From contig NZ_FZNX01000001.1 in the NCBI RefSeq assembly GCF_900188355.1, positions 419,754 to 483,753 on the forward strand: a stretch of DNA of 64,000 nt. Reading direction: 5' to 3'. Positions within the stretch are counted from its first letter, which is position 1. Every line of letters begins with the position of its first letter. Below are positions 36,620 to 44,611 of the stretch, piece by piece. The position numbers were made by a program, and so were the translations under genes. The DNA comes from Lutibacter flavus. Its GTDB lineage: Bacteria > Bacteroidota > Bacteroidia > Flavobacteriales > Flavobacteriaceae. The notes beneath the pieces were generated by a model, which was given only the letters and a program-made list of their open reading frames with translations, had not been told where the DNA came from and ran no database searches.

Positions 36620-37645
36620 TTATACCTTTTTTGATGATTCTCTAATAATTAATTCAGAATTTAAAATATTTTTGGTTAGAGTAGGTTTCCAATTTTCTTG
36701 ATTAATTCTTTTTATTAATGTTTCAGCTGCAATTCTCCCTATTTCTCCGGCATTTTGATTTACGGTTGTTATCGAAGGTTTCACAAAAGATGTGAATGGT
36801 TCATTACTAAATCCAACTAAGGCAATGTCATTGGGAACATTTATGTTGTGTTCTTGCATCACCTGTAAAGCACCTAAAGCAGCATAATCACTAGCAGCAT
36901 AAACTGCATCTGGTGGATTAGATAAACTTAAAAGTTTCTTCATTTTTTTTCTCCCATCTTTTAAAGTTAAGTCCCCTTCTAAAATTAGTTCTTTATCTAA
37001 AGATAGGTTGTGTTTTGCTAAAGCATCGTTAAAACCAAGAATACGATTTTTAAATATTCGTGTGTGTCTAAAACCTCCTATATGAGCAATTCTCTTACAA
37101 TTCTGATTAACAAGATGATCAACAACCAAATGACTGCTTTGAAAATCATCAATTCCAATATAATCTACATTTATATCGTTATCCCCTCTATCATATAAAA
37201 TTAAAGGAATACCCTTGGTTTTTATTTTTTCAAAATGAGAAAAATTTATAGTTTCATTTGCCAGAGAAGCTATAATTCCATCTACTTGAGTAAACAATAA
37301 GGTATCAATATTTTCGCACTCTTTTCGATAAGATTCATTAGATTGGGTAATAATTACCTTATAACCTTCTTTGTTTAGAATCTTTTCTATGTTTTCTAAA
37401 ACCGAAGAGAAGAAGTGGCTATTAGTTCTCGGAACAATAACGCCAATCAAATTACTTTTGCCTTTTCTTAAAGCCGAAGCAAGATGATTAGGCTGATAGT
37501 TTAAATTTTCAGCTATTTGTTTTACAGCTTGCTTTGTCTCCTTGCTAATTCTAGGATGATCATTTAATGCTTTTGATACTGCTGAAGGTGTAATACCTAA
37601 TACATTTGCAATATCTTTTATGGTTGTTTTTTTTTTAGTTTTCAA
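36620..37645 (-). CDS. LacI family transcriptional regulator
   Basis: 341 residues from a TTG start; an in-frame stop lies just upstream and the helix-turn-helix (TIKDIANVLGITPSAVSKALNDH) begins at residue 8, so no other start fits. The rest is a periplasmic-binding-protein-like effector domain (residues about 60 to 335: NLIGVIVPRTNSHFFSSVLENIE, DGIIASLA, YIGIDDFQSSHLVVDHL). It diverges from kdgK, and matching operators stand before both genes, so it probably represses KDG catabolism and its own gene. KDG, DEH or KDPG may be the effector. Confidence 0.92.
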   Translation of the reverse strand: MKTKKKTTIKDIANVLGITPSAVSKALNDHPRISKETKQAVKQIAENLNYQPNHLASALRKGKSNLIGVIVPRTNSHFFSSVLENIEKILNKEGYKVIITQSNESYRKECENIDTLLFTQVDGIIASLANETINFSHFEKIKTKGIPLILYDRGDNDINVDYIGIDDFQSSHLVVDHLVNQNCKRIAHIGGFRHTRIFKNRILGFNDALAKHNLSLDKELILEGDLTLKDGRKKMKKLLSLSNPPDAVYAASDYAALGALQVMQEHNINVPNDIALVGFSNEPFTSFVKPSITTVNQNAGEIGRIAAETLIKRINQENWKPTLTKNILNSELIIRESSKKV

Positions 37646-37658
37646 AAATTTTTATATA

Positions 37659-37708
37659 TTTGTTCCAACGTTTGAACAAAAGTACTGACTTTTGTATTAA
37701 GAAGCAAA
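37659..37708 (-). promoter_or_regulatory. lacI promoter and overlapping LacI operator
   Basis: On the minus strand TTTG (37708 to 37705), a 20-base spacer and TACTTTTG (37684 to 37677) fit the Bacteroidota promoter consensus. The palindrome TTGTTCCAACGTTTGAACAA (about 37660 to 37679) has the central CG usual for LacI proteins and covers the transcription start. On the plus strand a TATATTTG at 37655 to 37662 overlaps the same palindrome and might serve kdgK. Confidence 0.7.
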
Positions 37709-37805
37709 CTAATTTGGGTTTAGATATATTCTAACCTTTTAAAAAAGAAGATAAAACAGATTTGAAAACTATTAAAATAAGTCGTTTTCTTTTTTTTAAA
37801 TTAAG

Positions 37806-37826
37806 TTGTTCAAACGATTGAACTAA
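37806..37826. promoter_or_regulatory. LacI operator before kdgK
   Basis: GTTCAAACGATTGAAC core with TT and TA flanks, the same pattern as the site at 37659 (GTTC-AACG-TTGAAC), 22 bases before the kdgK start. The gap from 37709 to 37805 shows nothing else. Confidence 0.7.
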
Positions 37827-37848
37827 TTAATTAAATAATAGTAATAGT

Positions 37849-38895
37849 ATGAAAAAAGTAGTAACATTTGGAGAGATTATGTTGAGATTGGCTCCTCAAG
37901 GATTTTTAAGATTCTCACAAGCAAATAGCTTCGATGCAATTTATGGAGGTGGAGAATCAAATGTAGCAGTGTCATTAGCTAACTACGGCGTTCCTGTAGA
38001 TTTTGTAACCCGCTTACCAAAAAATGATATTGGGGAATGTGCTATGATGGAAATGCGAAAAAGAGGAGTTGGAGTAGATAAAATTGTTTGGGGTGGAGAT
38101 CGTTTAGGAATCTACTTTTTAGAAACAGGGGCAGTATCTCGTGGATCAAAAGTGGTGTATGATCGTGCACATTCAGCTATTGCAGAAATTAAGTCTGGAA
38201 TGATTGATTGGGATACAGTTTTTGAAGATGTTGAGTGGTTTCATTGGACAGGAATTACACCGGCAATTTCACAAGGATCTGCAGATGTTTGTTTGGAAGC
38301 AGTAAAAGCTGCAAGTGCTAAAGGTATTACCATTTCTACAGATTTAAATTATCGAGCAAAATTATGGAAGTATTGTAGTAATGAGCATAGAGAAGCTATC
38401 ATGACAGAATTAACATCTTATTGTGATGTTGTTTTAGGAAATGAAGAAGATGCAGAAATGCATTTCGGAATTAAACCAGAAGGTGCAGCAGTGCAAACAG
38501 CTGGACATGATGTAAAAGCGGAAGCTTTCTTATCTGTTTGTCAGCAAATGATGAAAAAATTTCCAAGAGCTAAAAAGGTAATTACTACTTTAAGAGGTTC
38601 TATTTCTGCTTCTCACAATACATGGGCAGGTGTTTTATATGATGGTAAAGAAATGCTGCAAACACGTCAATATCAAATTACTGATATCGTTGATAGAGTA
38701 GGTGGTGGAGATTCATTTATGGGTGGCTTAATATACGGATTATTAAAATATCCTGAAGATGATCAAAATGCATTAGACTTTGCAGTTGCAGCTTCATGTT
38801 TAAAACATACTATAAAAGGAGATGCAAACTTGGTAACTGTTGATGAAGTCCAAAAATTAATGGGCGGAGATGCTTCAGGTAGAGTTGCTAGATAA
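37849..38895 (+). CDS. kdgK: 2-keto-3-deoxygluconate kinase
   Basis: 348 residues, PfkB/ribokinase fold. It opens VVTFGEIMLRLAPQG with GGGESNVAVSLANYG (the first signature) and ends with DRVGGGDSFMGGLIYG, where the Asp is the catalytic base and the Gly run the anion hole. The length and the AQANSFDAIYGG-like start fit the KDG kinases of alginate and pectin pathways. It phosphorylates KDG to KDPG for Eda, encoded two genes later. It is cytosolic and probably controlled by the divergent LacI protein through the operator just upstream. Confidence 0.93.
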   Translation: MKKVVTFGEIMLRLAPQGFLRFSQANSFDAIYGGGESNVAVSLANYGVPVDFVTRLPKNDIGECAMMEMRKRGVGVDKIVWGGDRLGIYFLETGAVSRGSKVVYDRAHSAIAEIKSGMIDWDTVFEDVEWFHWTGITPAISQGSADVCLEAVKAASAKGITISTDLNYRAKLWKYCSNEHREAIMTELTSYCDVVLGNEEDAEMHFGIKPEGAAVQTAGHDVKAEAFLSVCQQMMKKFPRAKKVITTLRGSISASHNTWAGVLYDGKEMLQTRQYQITDIVDRVGGGDSFMGGLIYGLLKYPEDDQNALDFAVAASCLKHTIKGDANLVTVDEVQKLMGGDASGRVAR

Positions 38896-38937
38896 AGTAA
38901 AAAATTATATCAATAATTAGGTTTTAGTTTAGTGGAA

Positions 38938-38963
38938 TGCTGAGCTATTTATTTAGCTCAGCA
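38938..38963 (+). terminator. Hairpin between kdgK and pfk
   Basis: TGCTGAGCTA / TAGCTCAGCA with a 6-base loop ends 14 bases before the pfk start. No strong T run follows (CTCCTAATTTTATT), so it may be a weak terminator, an attenuator or a processing or stability hairpin that lowers pfk relative to kdgK. Confidence 0.5.
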
Positions 38964-38977
38964 CTCCTAATTTTATT

Positions 38978-40195
38978 ATGAAAAAATCAATAGCGATTAT
39001 TTGTGGTGGAGGACCAGCTCCAGGAATTAATACAGTGATTAGTTCACTGGCTAAAACATTTCTAAAAGATGGATATGAAATTATAGGTGTTCATCATGGA
39101 TATAAGGGACTTTTTTCTGAGAAGCCTTCTCTAAAAATATTTGATTTTCACCGCGCTGATCAAATTTTCAGCCTTGGTGGTTCTACGTTGACAATGAGTC
39201 GATTCAAGCCAAAGGATAGTGATTTTAAAGCTGATTTTTTTAAGAAAAATAATGTCAAGTTATTGGTAACTATAGGTGGAGATGACACAGCTTCCACAGC
39301 TAGTAGACTTACAAAATTCTTAGTTGATAAAAAGTTAGATGTGAGTCATATTCACGTTCCAAAAACCATAGATAATGATTTGCCGTTACCTGATCGTAAT
39401 CCAACTTTTGGGTTTCATACAGCAAAAGATGAAGGTGTTCGTATTGGAAATACGGTTTATGAAGATGCAAGAACTAGTGAAAATTGGTTTGTAGTTTCAG
39501 CAATGGGACGATCTGCAGGGCATTTAGCTTTTGGAATAGCTTCTGCCTGCCATTTCCCAATGATGATTATTCCAGAAATGTTCAATAAAACCAATATTAC
39601 TTTTGAAAAATTGACGAACATGATTATTTCGTCTATCATTAAAAGTAAAATACGTGGAATTGAATACGGTGTAGCGATGGTAAGTGAGGGAGTTTTTCAT
39701 TTTATGGATGAAAATGAAATAAAAAACTCAGGAATCAATTTTACGTACGATGATCACGGTCATCCGGAATTAGGAAATGTAAGTAAATCGCATATTTTCA
39801 ACTACTTATTGCAAGTGAAATTGAAAGAATTAGGATTAGATATTAAATCAAGGCCAGTTGAAATTGGTTATGAGTTAAGATGTTGTAAGCCAATTGCATT
39901 TGATTTAACATTATGTACTTTATTGGCAATTGGTGTAAAAAAACTATATGATCAAGGAATTTCTGGCTGTATAGTAAGTACCAATTCTAAAGGAGATATA
40001 ACTCCGTTGTATTTAAAAGATTTTGAAGATGAAAAAGGCAAAGTTCAGCCAAGATTGGTTGATATAAATTCTGATATGGCACAACTTTTTATAGAACATT
40101 TGATTTATATAAAAGAAAACGATTACGAAGAAGCAAAAAAATATGTTGACAATCCAGCAGCATATGATTTCAAAAAAATATTAAACTGGAATTAA
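38978..40195 (+). CDS. Pyrophosphate-dependent 6-phosphofructokinase
   Basis: 405 residues with the PfkA fold. It reads GGDD at residues 100 to 103 (Asp103 in place of the Gly of ATP enzymes) and PKTIDND at 128 to 134 (Lys129 in place of Gly), the two marks of PPi-dependent enzymes; Asp132 is the catalytic base. PPi-PFKs are reversible, so the enzyme can run towards fructose-6-phosphate when the cell grows on alginate and must make hexose phosphates from glyceraldehyde-3-phosphate. It lies between kdgK and eda, downstream of a hairpin. Confidence 0.88.
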   Translation: MKKSIAIICGGGPAPGINTVISSLAKTFLKDGYEIIGVHHGYKGLFSEKPSLKIFDFHRADQIFSLGGSTLTMSRFKPKDSDFKADFFKKNNVKLLVTIGGDDTASTASRLTKFLVDKKLDVSHIHVPKTIDNDLPLPDRNPTFGFHTAKDEGVRIGNTVYEDARTSENWFVVSAMGRSAGHLAFGIASACHFPMMIIPEMFNKTNITFEKLTNMIISSIIKSKIRGIEYGVAMVSEGVFHFMDENEIKNSGINFTYDDHGHPELGNVSKSHIFNYLLQVKLKELGLDIKSRPVEIGYELRCCKPIAFDLTLCTLLAIGVKKLYDQGISGCIVSTNSKGDITPLYLKDFEDEKGKVQPRLVDINSDMAQLFIEHLIYIKENDYEEAKKYVDNPAAYDFKKILNWN

Positions 40196-40256
40196 AATTA
40201 GTTAGAAAGTCGAAAAGAATAATGGCTTAAGTTGAAAGTGAGAAGTTTAAAATTAT

Positions 40257-40303
40257 CATGTCTTTGCGAGGAGTTTGATAGAACGACCTAGCAATCTCAT
40301 TAT
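40257..40303. repeat. Half-copy of the dispersed intergenic repeat
   Basis: TCTTTGCGAGGAG ... TAGCAATCTCATT resembles one arm of the element at 9137. It lies in the gap before eda. Confidence 0.4.
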
Positions 40304-40313
40304 TTGAAGTTAG

Positions 40314-40334
40314 AAAATTAAACGATTAAACAAA
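40314..40334. promoter_or_regulatory. Weak LacI-like site before eda
   Basis: The core AAACGATT with flanking AATT/AAAC agrees at 14 of 21 positions with the kdgK operator, 13 bases before the eda start. It may be a degenerate third site, or chance in AT-rich DNA. Confidence 0.25.
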
Positions 40335-40346
40335 TACACAAAAAAT

Positions 40347-41015
40347 ATGGCACAATTTACAAGAATAGAAGTTGCAACAGTTATGAAAGAAACGGGGATG
40401 ATTCCTTTATTTTTTAGTAACGATTTAGAGTTAAGTAAAAATGTTTTAAAAGCGTGTTATAACGGTGGTGCACGATTAATGGAGTTTACAGCACGTGGAG
40501 ATTTCGCTCACGAAGTTTTTGGCGAATTAACAAAATATGCAATTAAAGAATTACCAGGAATGATAATGGGAGTTGGCTCTGTTACAGATGGTGCAGCAGC
40601 TTCATTGTATATGGCTTTGGGAGCTAATTTTATTGTAACGCCTGTTTTAAGAGAAGACATTGCAATAGCTTGTAACCGAAGAAAAGTATTATGGTCTCCT
40701 GGATGTGGAACCTTAACTGAAATTGCACGAGCAGAAGAATTAGGTTGTGAAATTGTAAAATTATTTCCTGGAGATATTTATGGACCTCAATTTGTAAAAG
40801 GAATTAAGGGCCCTCAACCTTGGACAAGTGTTATGCCAACTGGTGGTGTTGCCCCAAATAAAGAAAACTTAACAGGATGGTTCAATGCTGGAGTAACTTG
40901 TGTTGGAATGGGGTCTCAATTAATTTCAAAAGAAATTATAGCGAATAAAGATTATGCCAAATTAGAGCAAGATGTAAAAAATGCGATTGCTTTAATTAAA
41001 GAAGTTAGAAAATAA
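40347..41015 (+). CDS. eda: KDPG/KHG aldolase
   Basis: 222 residues, TIM barrel of the class I KDPG aldolases. The Schiff-base lysine is in EIVKLFPGDIYGPQF, the acid/base Glu in RLMEFTARGD, and the phosphate site in MPTGGVAPN and GVTCVGMGSQL. It splits KDPG to pyruvate and glyceraldehyde-3-phosphate, the last step of alginate catabolism here. A terminator follows 25 bases later and closes the locus. Confidence 0.94.
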   Translation: MAQFTRIEVATVMKETGMIPLFFSNDLELSKNVLKACYNGGARLMEFTARGDFAHEVFGELTKYAIKELPGMIMGVGSVTDGAAASLYMALGANFIVTPVLREDIAIACNRRKVLWSPGCGTLTEIARAEELGCEIVKLFPGDIYGPQFVKGIKGPQPWTSVMPTGGVAPNKENLTGWFNAGVTCVGMGSQLISKEIIANKDYAKLEQDVKNAIALIKEVRK

Positions 41016-41039
41016 CCACGTTATTTAATAAAAAATAAA

Positions 41040-41065
41040 AAGCGATTTAGAATTCTAAATCGCTT
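41040..41065 (+). terminator. Terminator after eda (copy 1 of 2)
   Basis: Perfect 26-base palindrome (AAGCGATTTAG, AATT, complement) followed by TTTTT. It is repeated exactly at 42895 to 42920. Confidence 0.85.
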
Positions 41066-41084
41066 TTTTTATAGATTAAATTTG

Positions 41085-41123
41085 TAGCGTGCTGCAGAAT
41101 TGAACTGCTGATCTCAGAGTTAT
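41085..41123 (-). pseudogene. Fragment of tRNA-Met 3' end
   Basis: 34 of 39 bases match the 3' part (acceptor, T arm, variable loop) of the intact tRNA-Met at 46046 to 46084, in the same orientation. Such 3'-end copies are left when integrative elements insert in tRNA genes. The 41124 to 41319 stretch beyond it holds no gene I can recognise. Confidence 0.7.
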
Positions 41124-41319
41124 TTTAATAAAATTTTTAAATTCCTCCATTTTATAATGGCTTCCGAGCTATTTGTTTTTTAAATCGTATGTAAAAACGT
41201 ATGTAGTTTTAGTTTATAGTAAAAAATGGAATACAAGATAATAACAATTATTTTCCTTATCATTCATTGTTACTTCTTCTTTTGATAACAAATTCCTGTT
41301 ATAATTGGCTACAGAAGAA

Positions 41320-41824
41320 ATGACACAAGTAAAAGAACCTTCTTTTAATTATGGTTTAATTTTAAATGATTATTTAGATAAAAATCTAAATAAACCATCC
41401 AAGTTAGGCAGATCCATTAATTTGAACGAATCCTGTCTTTTTATGCAATAACACTTTACAATCAAGCAGAAAATAATGTTTATAGAGCCTTACAAGGAAT
41501 GTTAATGCATAGCCAGATTTGTTTTTAACAGTTGCTAATTTATTATTGGTTTGTGAAGCAAAACACACAGAAAAATTTGATGAAGAACAACTTAAAAGAA
41601 CTTGGAATATAGCTGAGGTTTGTGCAAAATTATTGTACAAAGATTTGGGTTTTATAGAACCTCCAATACATACCGCTTTTAAATTGGGGGCAGCTATATA
41701 TAACTCTCATATTAGTTGGTTAGAAATATTAGAAATAACCAAAGAAACCTATAAAATCAATGATAGAACTATAATTGTGATTAAAGCTGGAGTAGATTTA
41801 CTAATTAGAAAGTTTTCAAAATAA
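41320..41824 (+). pseudogene. Frameshifted gene of unknown function
   Basis: Three frames join end to end. ATG at 41320 gives MTQVKEPSFNYGLILNDYLD up to a stop at 41449. A second frame (ITLYNQAENNVYRALQ) covers 41448 to 41528. The third, 41519 to 41824, continues VANLLLVCEAKHTEKFDEEQ and ends VIKAGVDLLIRKFSK. Together they would make about 165 residues, so two frameshifts have broken one gene. I do not recognise the family. An intact C-terminal product from the TTG at 41519 is possible but less likely. Confidence 0.5.
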
Positions 41825-42033
41825 TGGATTAGTTAGGCTGGTTAGACGTTTTTTAATTTAATTATAGTGAGATTTTAATTCCCATTTTTTTGTAAAACAC
41901 TAACAAATAAAGGGTTACTTAAAAATTAATTAGTGATCTGATTAAAAGGTGTTTTCTGCTTTTTTAATTTGTAAAAAGGGTTTATTTTTATAGGTTTAAA
42001 AGTTATAATTAGAAGAGAAATTCAATTTTAAAA

Positions 42034-42123
42034 ATGGCAAAATATGGAGCAATCCAAAAAGAAGGTCCTTTTGGAAAGTTCATTATTTTGCCACTAGAAA
42101 TTGTCAGTAAACTAACAAATTAA
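42034..42123 (+). CDS. Small ORF, 29 residues, unknown
   Basis: ATG GCA AAA TAT ... encodes MAKYGAIQKEGPFGKFIILP and nine more residues, 21 bases before the next gene. It looks like the start of a longer protein that has been cut off, in keeping with the decayed surroundings. Evidence that it is translated is weak. From 41825 to 42033 nothing is seen. Confidence 0.25.
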   Translation: MAKYGAIQKEGPFGKFIILPLEIVSKLTN

Positions 42124-42144
42124 TTACATTCTATAACTAATAGT

Positions 42145-42717
42145 ATGAATAAGATATTAAAATCAATTCTTAAAGAAATAGAAATTCAACCATTTGAATT
42201 AACAGATGATAAATTAGAAAATACAAATCAATATAAATTTATTTATAATAAAATAGTTGAAAATTTAGGAGAACCAACCTTTAAAAGAGTATTGGCTATT
42301 AGGTTAATTACTGAACAATTATTTAGAGAAGATAATTATGGTTCAGTAGATTTTAACAGGCACAAAGAAAAGCTAAAAAAAATGCTTATGGATCTTAGTG
42401 AAACAGAAATGTCGGATCTAATATCTCATTATTATGGAGTTTCGGACCCAAGAAGATTTCAAATGATTGAAAGTGTTGAATACTTAACTTCACATAATGA
42501 AAGAATTAATGTAAGTTTTATCATAAATGTTTTAGCCAATTCAATTGTTGACGAGATAAACTATGAAATTTTATTGGTAAAACTAAAACTTCAAAATATA
42601 ATTTATTTAAAAGAATGGCATTCATTTTATGGTGTAAATAAAGATGATTATACTGAAAATGAATACAATAGTAATATTGAAAGAATTAATGATATTATTA
42701 CCGGTGTACTAAAATAA
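42145..42717 (+). CDS. Hypothetical protein
   Basis: 190 residues, no signal peptide or membrane helix, mostly helical and charged, rich in Asn, Glu and Lys. I see no known motif. The centre reads ISHYYGVSDPRRFQMIESVEYLTSHNE in broken form. It is the only intact-looking gene between the two terminator copies of a decayed insertion region, so it is probably accessory cargo. The frame is long for such AT-rich DNA, which favours a real gene. Confidence 0.6.
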   Translation: MNKILKSILKEIEIQPFELTDDKLENTNQYKFIYNKIVENLGEPTFKRVLAIRLITEQLFREDNYGSVDFNRHKEKLKKMLMDLSETEMSDLISHYYGVSDPRRFQMIESVEYLTSHNERINVSFIINVLANSIVDEINYEILLVKLKLQNIIYLKEWHSFYGVNKDDYTENEYNSNIERINDIITGVLK

Positions 42718-42763
42718 ATAGTGTAGATTTAAATCTTCACTAGAAGATAAATCAAACCACTAA

Positions 42764-42913
42764 ATAATCGAACAAAAACAAAAATTAGAACAACAACTTT
42801 AGAATATTGCCAATAAACTCCGTAGAAATATGGATGTTAACGATTGTAAAAACTACATATTAGGTTTTATTTTTTACAAGTATTTAAGTAAAAAAAGCGA
42901 TTTAGAATTCTAA
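42764..42913 (+). pseudogene. Remnant of type I restriction-modification hsdM
   Basis: In one frame the DNA encodes EQKQKLEQQL, a stop (TAG at 42800), then NIANKLRRNMDVNDCKNYIL and GFIFYKYLSKK. This is the N terminus of HsdM methyltransferases (LEQQLWNIA...YILGFIFYKYLSEK), with the conserved Trp codon turned to TAG. There is no start codon, and the sequence breaks off at the second terminator copy. Only about 40 of some 500 residues remain. Confidence 0.75.
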
Positions 42914-42920
42914 ATCGCTT
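42895..42920 (+). terminator. Terminator copy 2 of 2
   Basis: Base-for-base the same 26-base palindrome as at 41040, also followed by T7 and ATAGATT. No gene reads directly into it except the hsdM remnant, so it is probably a duplicated flank of the eda locus. Confidence 0.7.
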
Positions 42921-42993
42921 TTTTTTATAGATTTGTCTCGTCCTAATATAGTGTTAAGTGTAACACTATTTCAAAACGTCACAATTAAATGTA

Positions 42994-43015
42994 TAGCGTG
43001 TTACAGAATTTCACT
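42994..43015 (-). pseudogene. Second, more decayed tRNA-Met 3'-end fragment
   Basis: 18 of 22 bases match the tRNA-Met 3' end (TAGCGTG..CAGAATT), and it stands 73 bases beyond the terminator copy. The first fragment likewise follows its terminator copy. Confidence 0.4.
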
Positions 43016-43068
43016 TGTTTCGGAAGGCGTTATAATTATTTTTATCTTTTTTTAATAATCTATAATTC

Positions 43069-44166
43069 TTAAGAATAAAAAGGGTAATCAGTATATCCTT
43101 TTTCTCCAGTATCAGAATAAAATGTATCAACATCCCAGTTAGCTAAAGGTGCATTTTTTTCAAATCTTTCTGCTAAATCAGGATTTGAAATAAATAATTT
43201 ACCATAAGCTACCAAATCAGCTAAACCTTCTTTAATAACTTTATTCCCTTTTTCCTGATTGAAATTACTATTAATTATAACGGTTCCGTTATATAATGGT
43301 CGAAAATGCTCTGCAATATTTTGTATCGCAAACGGAACCTTAGAAACATCTGTAAAAGGTTCTGAAAGATGTATATAAGCAATGTTATAATTGTTTAATT
43401 TTTTTATTACATATTCAAATAAAGGAATGGTTTCTTTATCAACATAAATACCATGCATATTGTGCATAGAAGGGTTAAACCGAACACCAATCCGGTTTTG
43501 GGGAAAAACTTTACTAATTTCATCTAAAACTTCAAAGAAAAAACGTGTTCGATTTTCAATGTTACCTCCGTACTCATCCTTTCTTTGGTTTGAACATTTA
43601 TTAAAAAATTGATGAAATAAATATCCATTTGAAGAATGAATTTCTAAACCATCAAACCCCGCATCTTTTGCATTAATTGCAGCTTTTTTAAATTCTTCAA
43701 CTGTGGTTTTTATATCATCTAAAGTCATTTCTTTTGGAGTAACTGTATCTTTAAAACCTTTAGGAGTAAAAGATTTTGAGTTCGGGTTGATAGCGCTCGG
43801 AGCAAAGGGCAACGCTCCATTGTGAAAATCGGGATGAGAAACTCTACCCACATGCCATAATTGAATAAATATTTCACCTCCTTTTTTATGAACGGCTTCC
43901 GTTACATTTTTCCATCCTTTTGTTTGAGGTTTAGAATAAATTCCTGGAGTATTTACATAGCCAACTGCTCGTTTTGAAACCTGAGAACCTTCAGTAATTA
44001 TAAGTCCTGCAGTAGCCCTTTGTGTATAATACTTTACTTGTAAATCGGTTGGAGCATTTTCTTTATTGTTGCATCTAGAACGAGTCATAGGAGCAATTAC
44101 TAATCTATTTTTTAAAAGTAAATCTCCCATTTTATAAGGAGTTAAAAGCGGTTGAATTTTTGTCAT
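43069..44166 (-). CDS. Old Yellow Enzyme family alkene reductase
   Basis: 365 residues, a flavin-dependent TIM barrel. Characteristic segments are NRLVIAPMTRSRC (FMN site), GLIITEGSQVS, IQLWHVGRVSHPDF, DGLEIHSSNGYLFHQFFNKCSNQR (His and Asn that hold the substrate carbonyl) and EYGGNIENRTRFFFEVLDEI. It fits the NemA/XenB group, which reduces the C=C bond of enones, maleimides or nitroesters with NAD(P)H. It is cytosolic. It stands alone in the insertion-prone region; a physiological substrate cannot be given. Confidence 0.92.
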   Translation of the reverse strand: MTKIQPLLTPYKMGDLLLKNRLVIAPMTRSRCNNKENAPTDLQVKYYTQRATAGLIITEGSQVSKRAVGYVNTPGIYSKPQTKGWKNVTEAVHKKGGEIFIQLWHVGRVSHPDFHNGALPFAPSAINPNSKSFTPKGFKDTVTPKEMTLDDIKTTVEEFKKAAINAKDAGFDGLEIHSSNGYLFHQFFNKCSNQRKDEYGGNIENRTRFFFEVLDEISKVFPQNRIGVRFNPSMHNMHGIYVDKETIPLFEYVIKKLNNYNIAYIHLSEPFTDVSKVPFAIQNIAEHFRPLYNGTVIINSNFNQEKGNKVIKEGLADLVAYGKLFISNPDLAERFEKNAPLANWDVDTFYSDTGEKGYTDYPFYS

Positions 44167-44314
44167 TATCTTTTTAATTAACTTCTTGTAAAGTTAATTA
44201 ATATTCTTTGAGGCATTAGTTTTAATAATTTTTTTTAATTACTATTATTTTACTTTAGGAAGAGCTATTTATTTCTAATAATATCTTAAAACTGATAAAG
44301 ATGTAAATAACACC

Positions 44315-44350
44315 ATGATAATTATCATTTTATTATTTATTTTAACTTTG
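44315..44350 (+). promoter_or_regulatory. ATGATAATTATCAT palindrome with TAACTTTG -7 box
   Basis: The palindrome (44315 to 44328) is identical to that at 8734. TAACTTTG (44343 to 44350) fits the -7 consensus, with the palindrome at the -33 position. It points to the deacetylase gene about 260 bases away. The stretch 44351 to 44611 holds only short frames in all three phases and no gene I would support. Confidence 0.4.
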
Positions 44351-44611
44351 TAATTTTAAATGTTGAACCCACACACAATTTTTATAAATATGGAAAACTA
44401 GTAAAGTTTATTTGATACTAGAAAGCACTTATTATTCAAGTATTTTTTTTGCAATTAAAATGTGGTTACCGAAAAGAATATACAATTCAAAAAATTTATG
44501 CTTAAAATGGAACTATTGCAAAAGACTAAGATTCAACAAAGGGTTTTCCAGTAACACAATCTTTATAAAGAAAAAAGCGATTCATTAATTTGTAAAAAAA
44601 TAAAGAACAAA

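Noticed and set aside
36620-37645. LacI as regulator of the lyase operons
   Set aside because: Its palindrome (GTTC-AACG-TTGAAC) is absent before the PL6 and susC genes, which carry the different TGGTnnACCA site.
41404-41640. Minus-strand frame of 78 residues in the decayed region
   Set aside because: It overlaps the plus-strand pseudogene whose three frames join into one protein; no start signal supports the minus frame.
44351-44611. Possible small genes in the long leader of the deacetylase
   Set aside because: Short frames of up to 42 codons exist in several phases but none has supporting start context or recognisable sequence.
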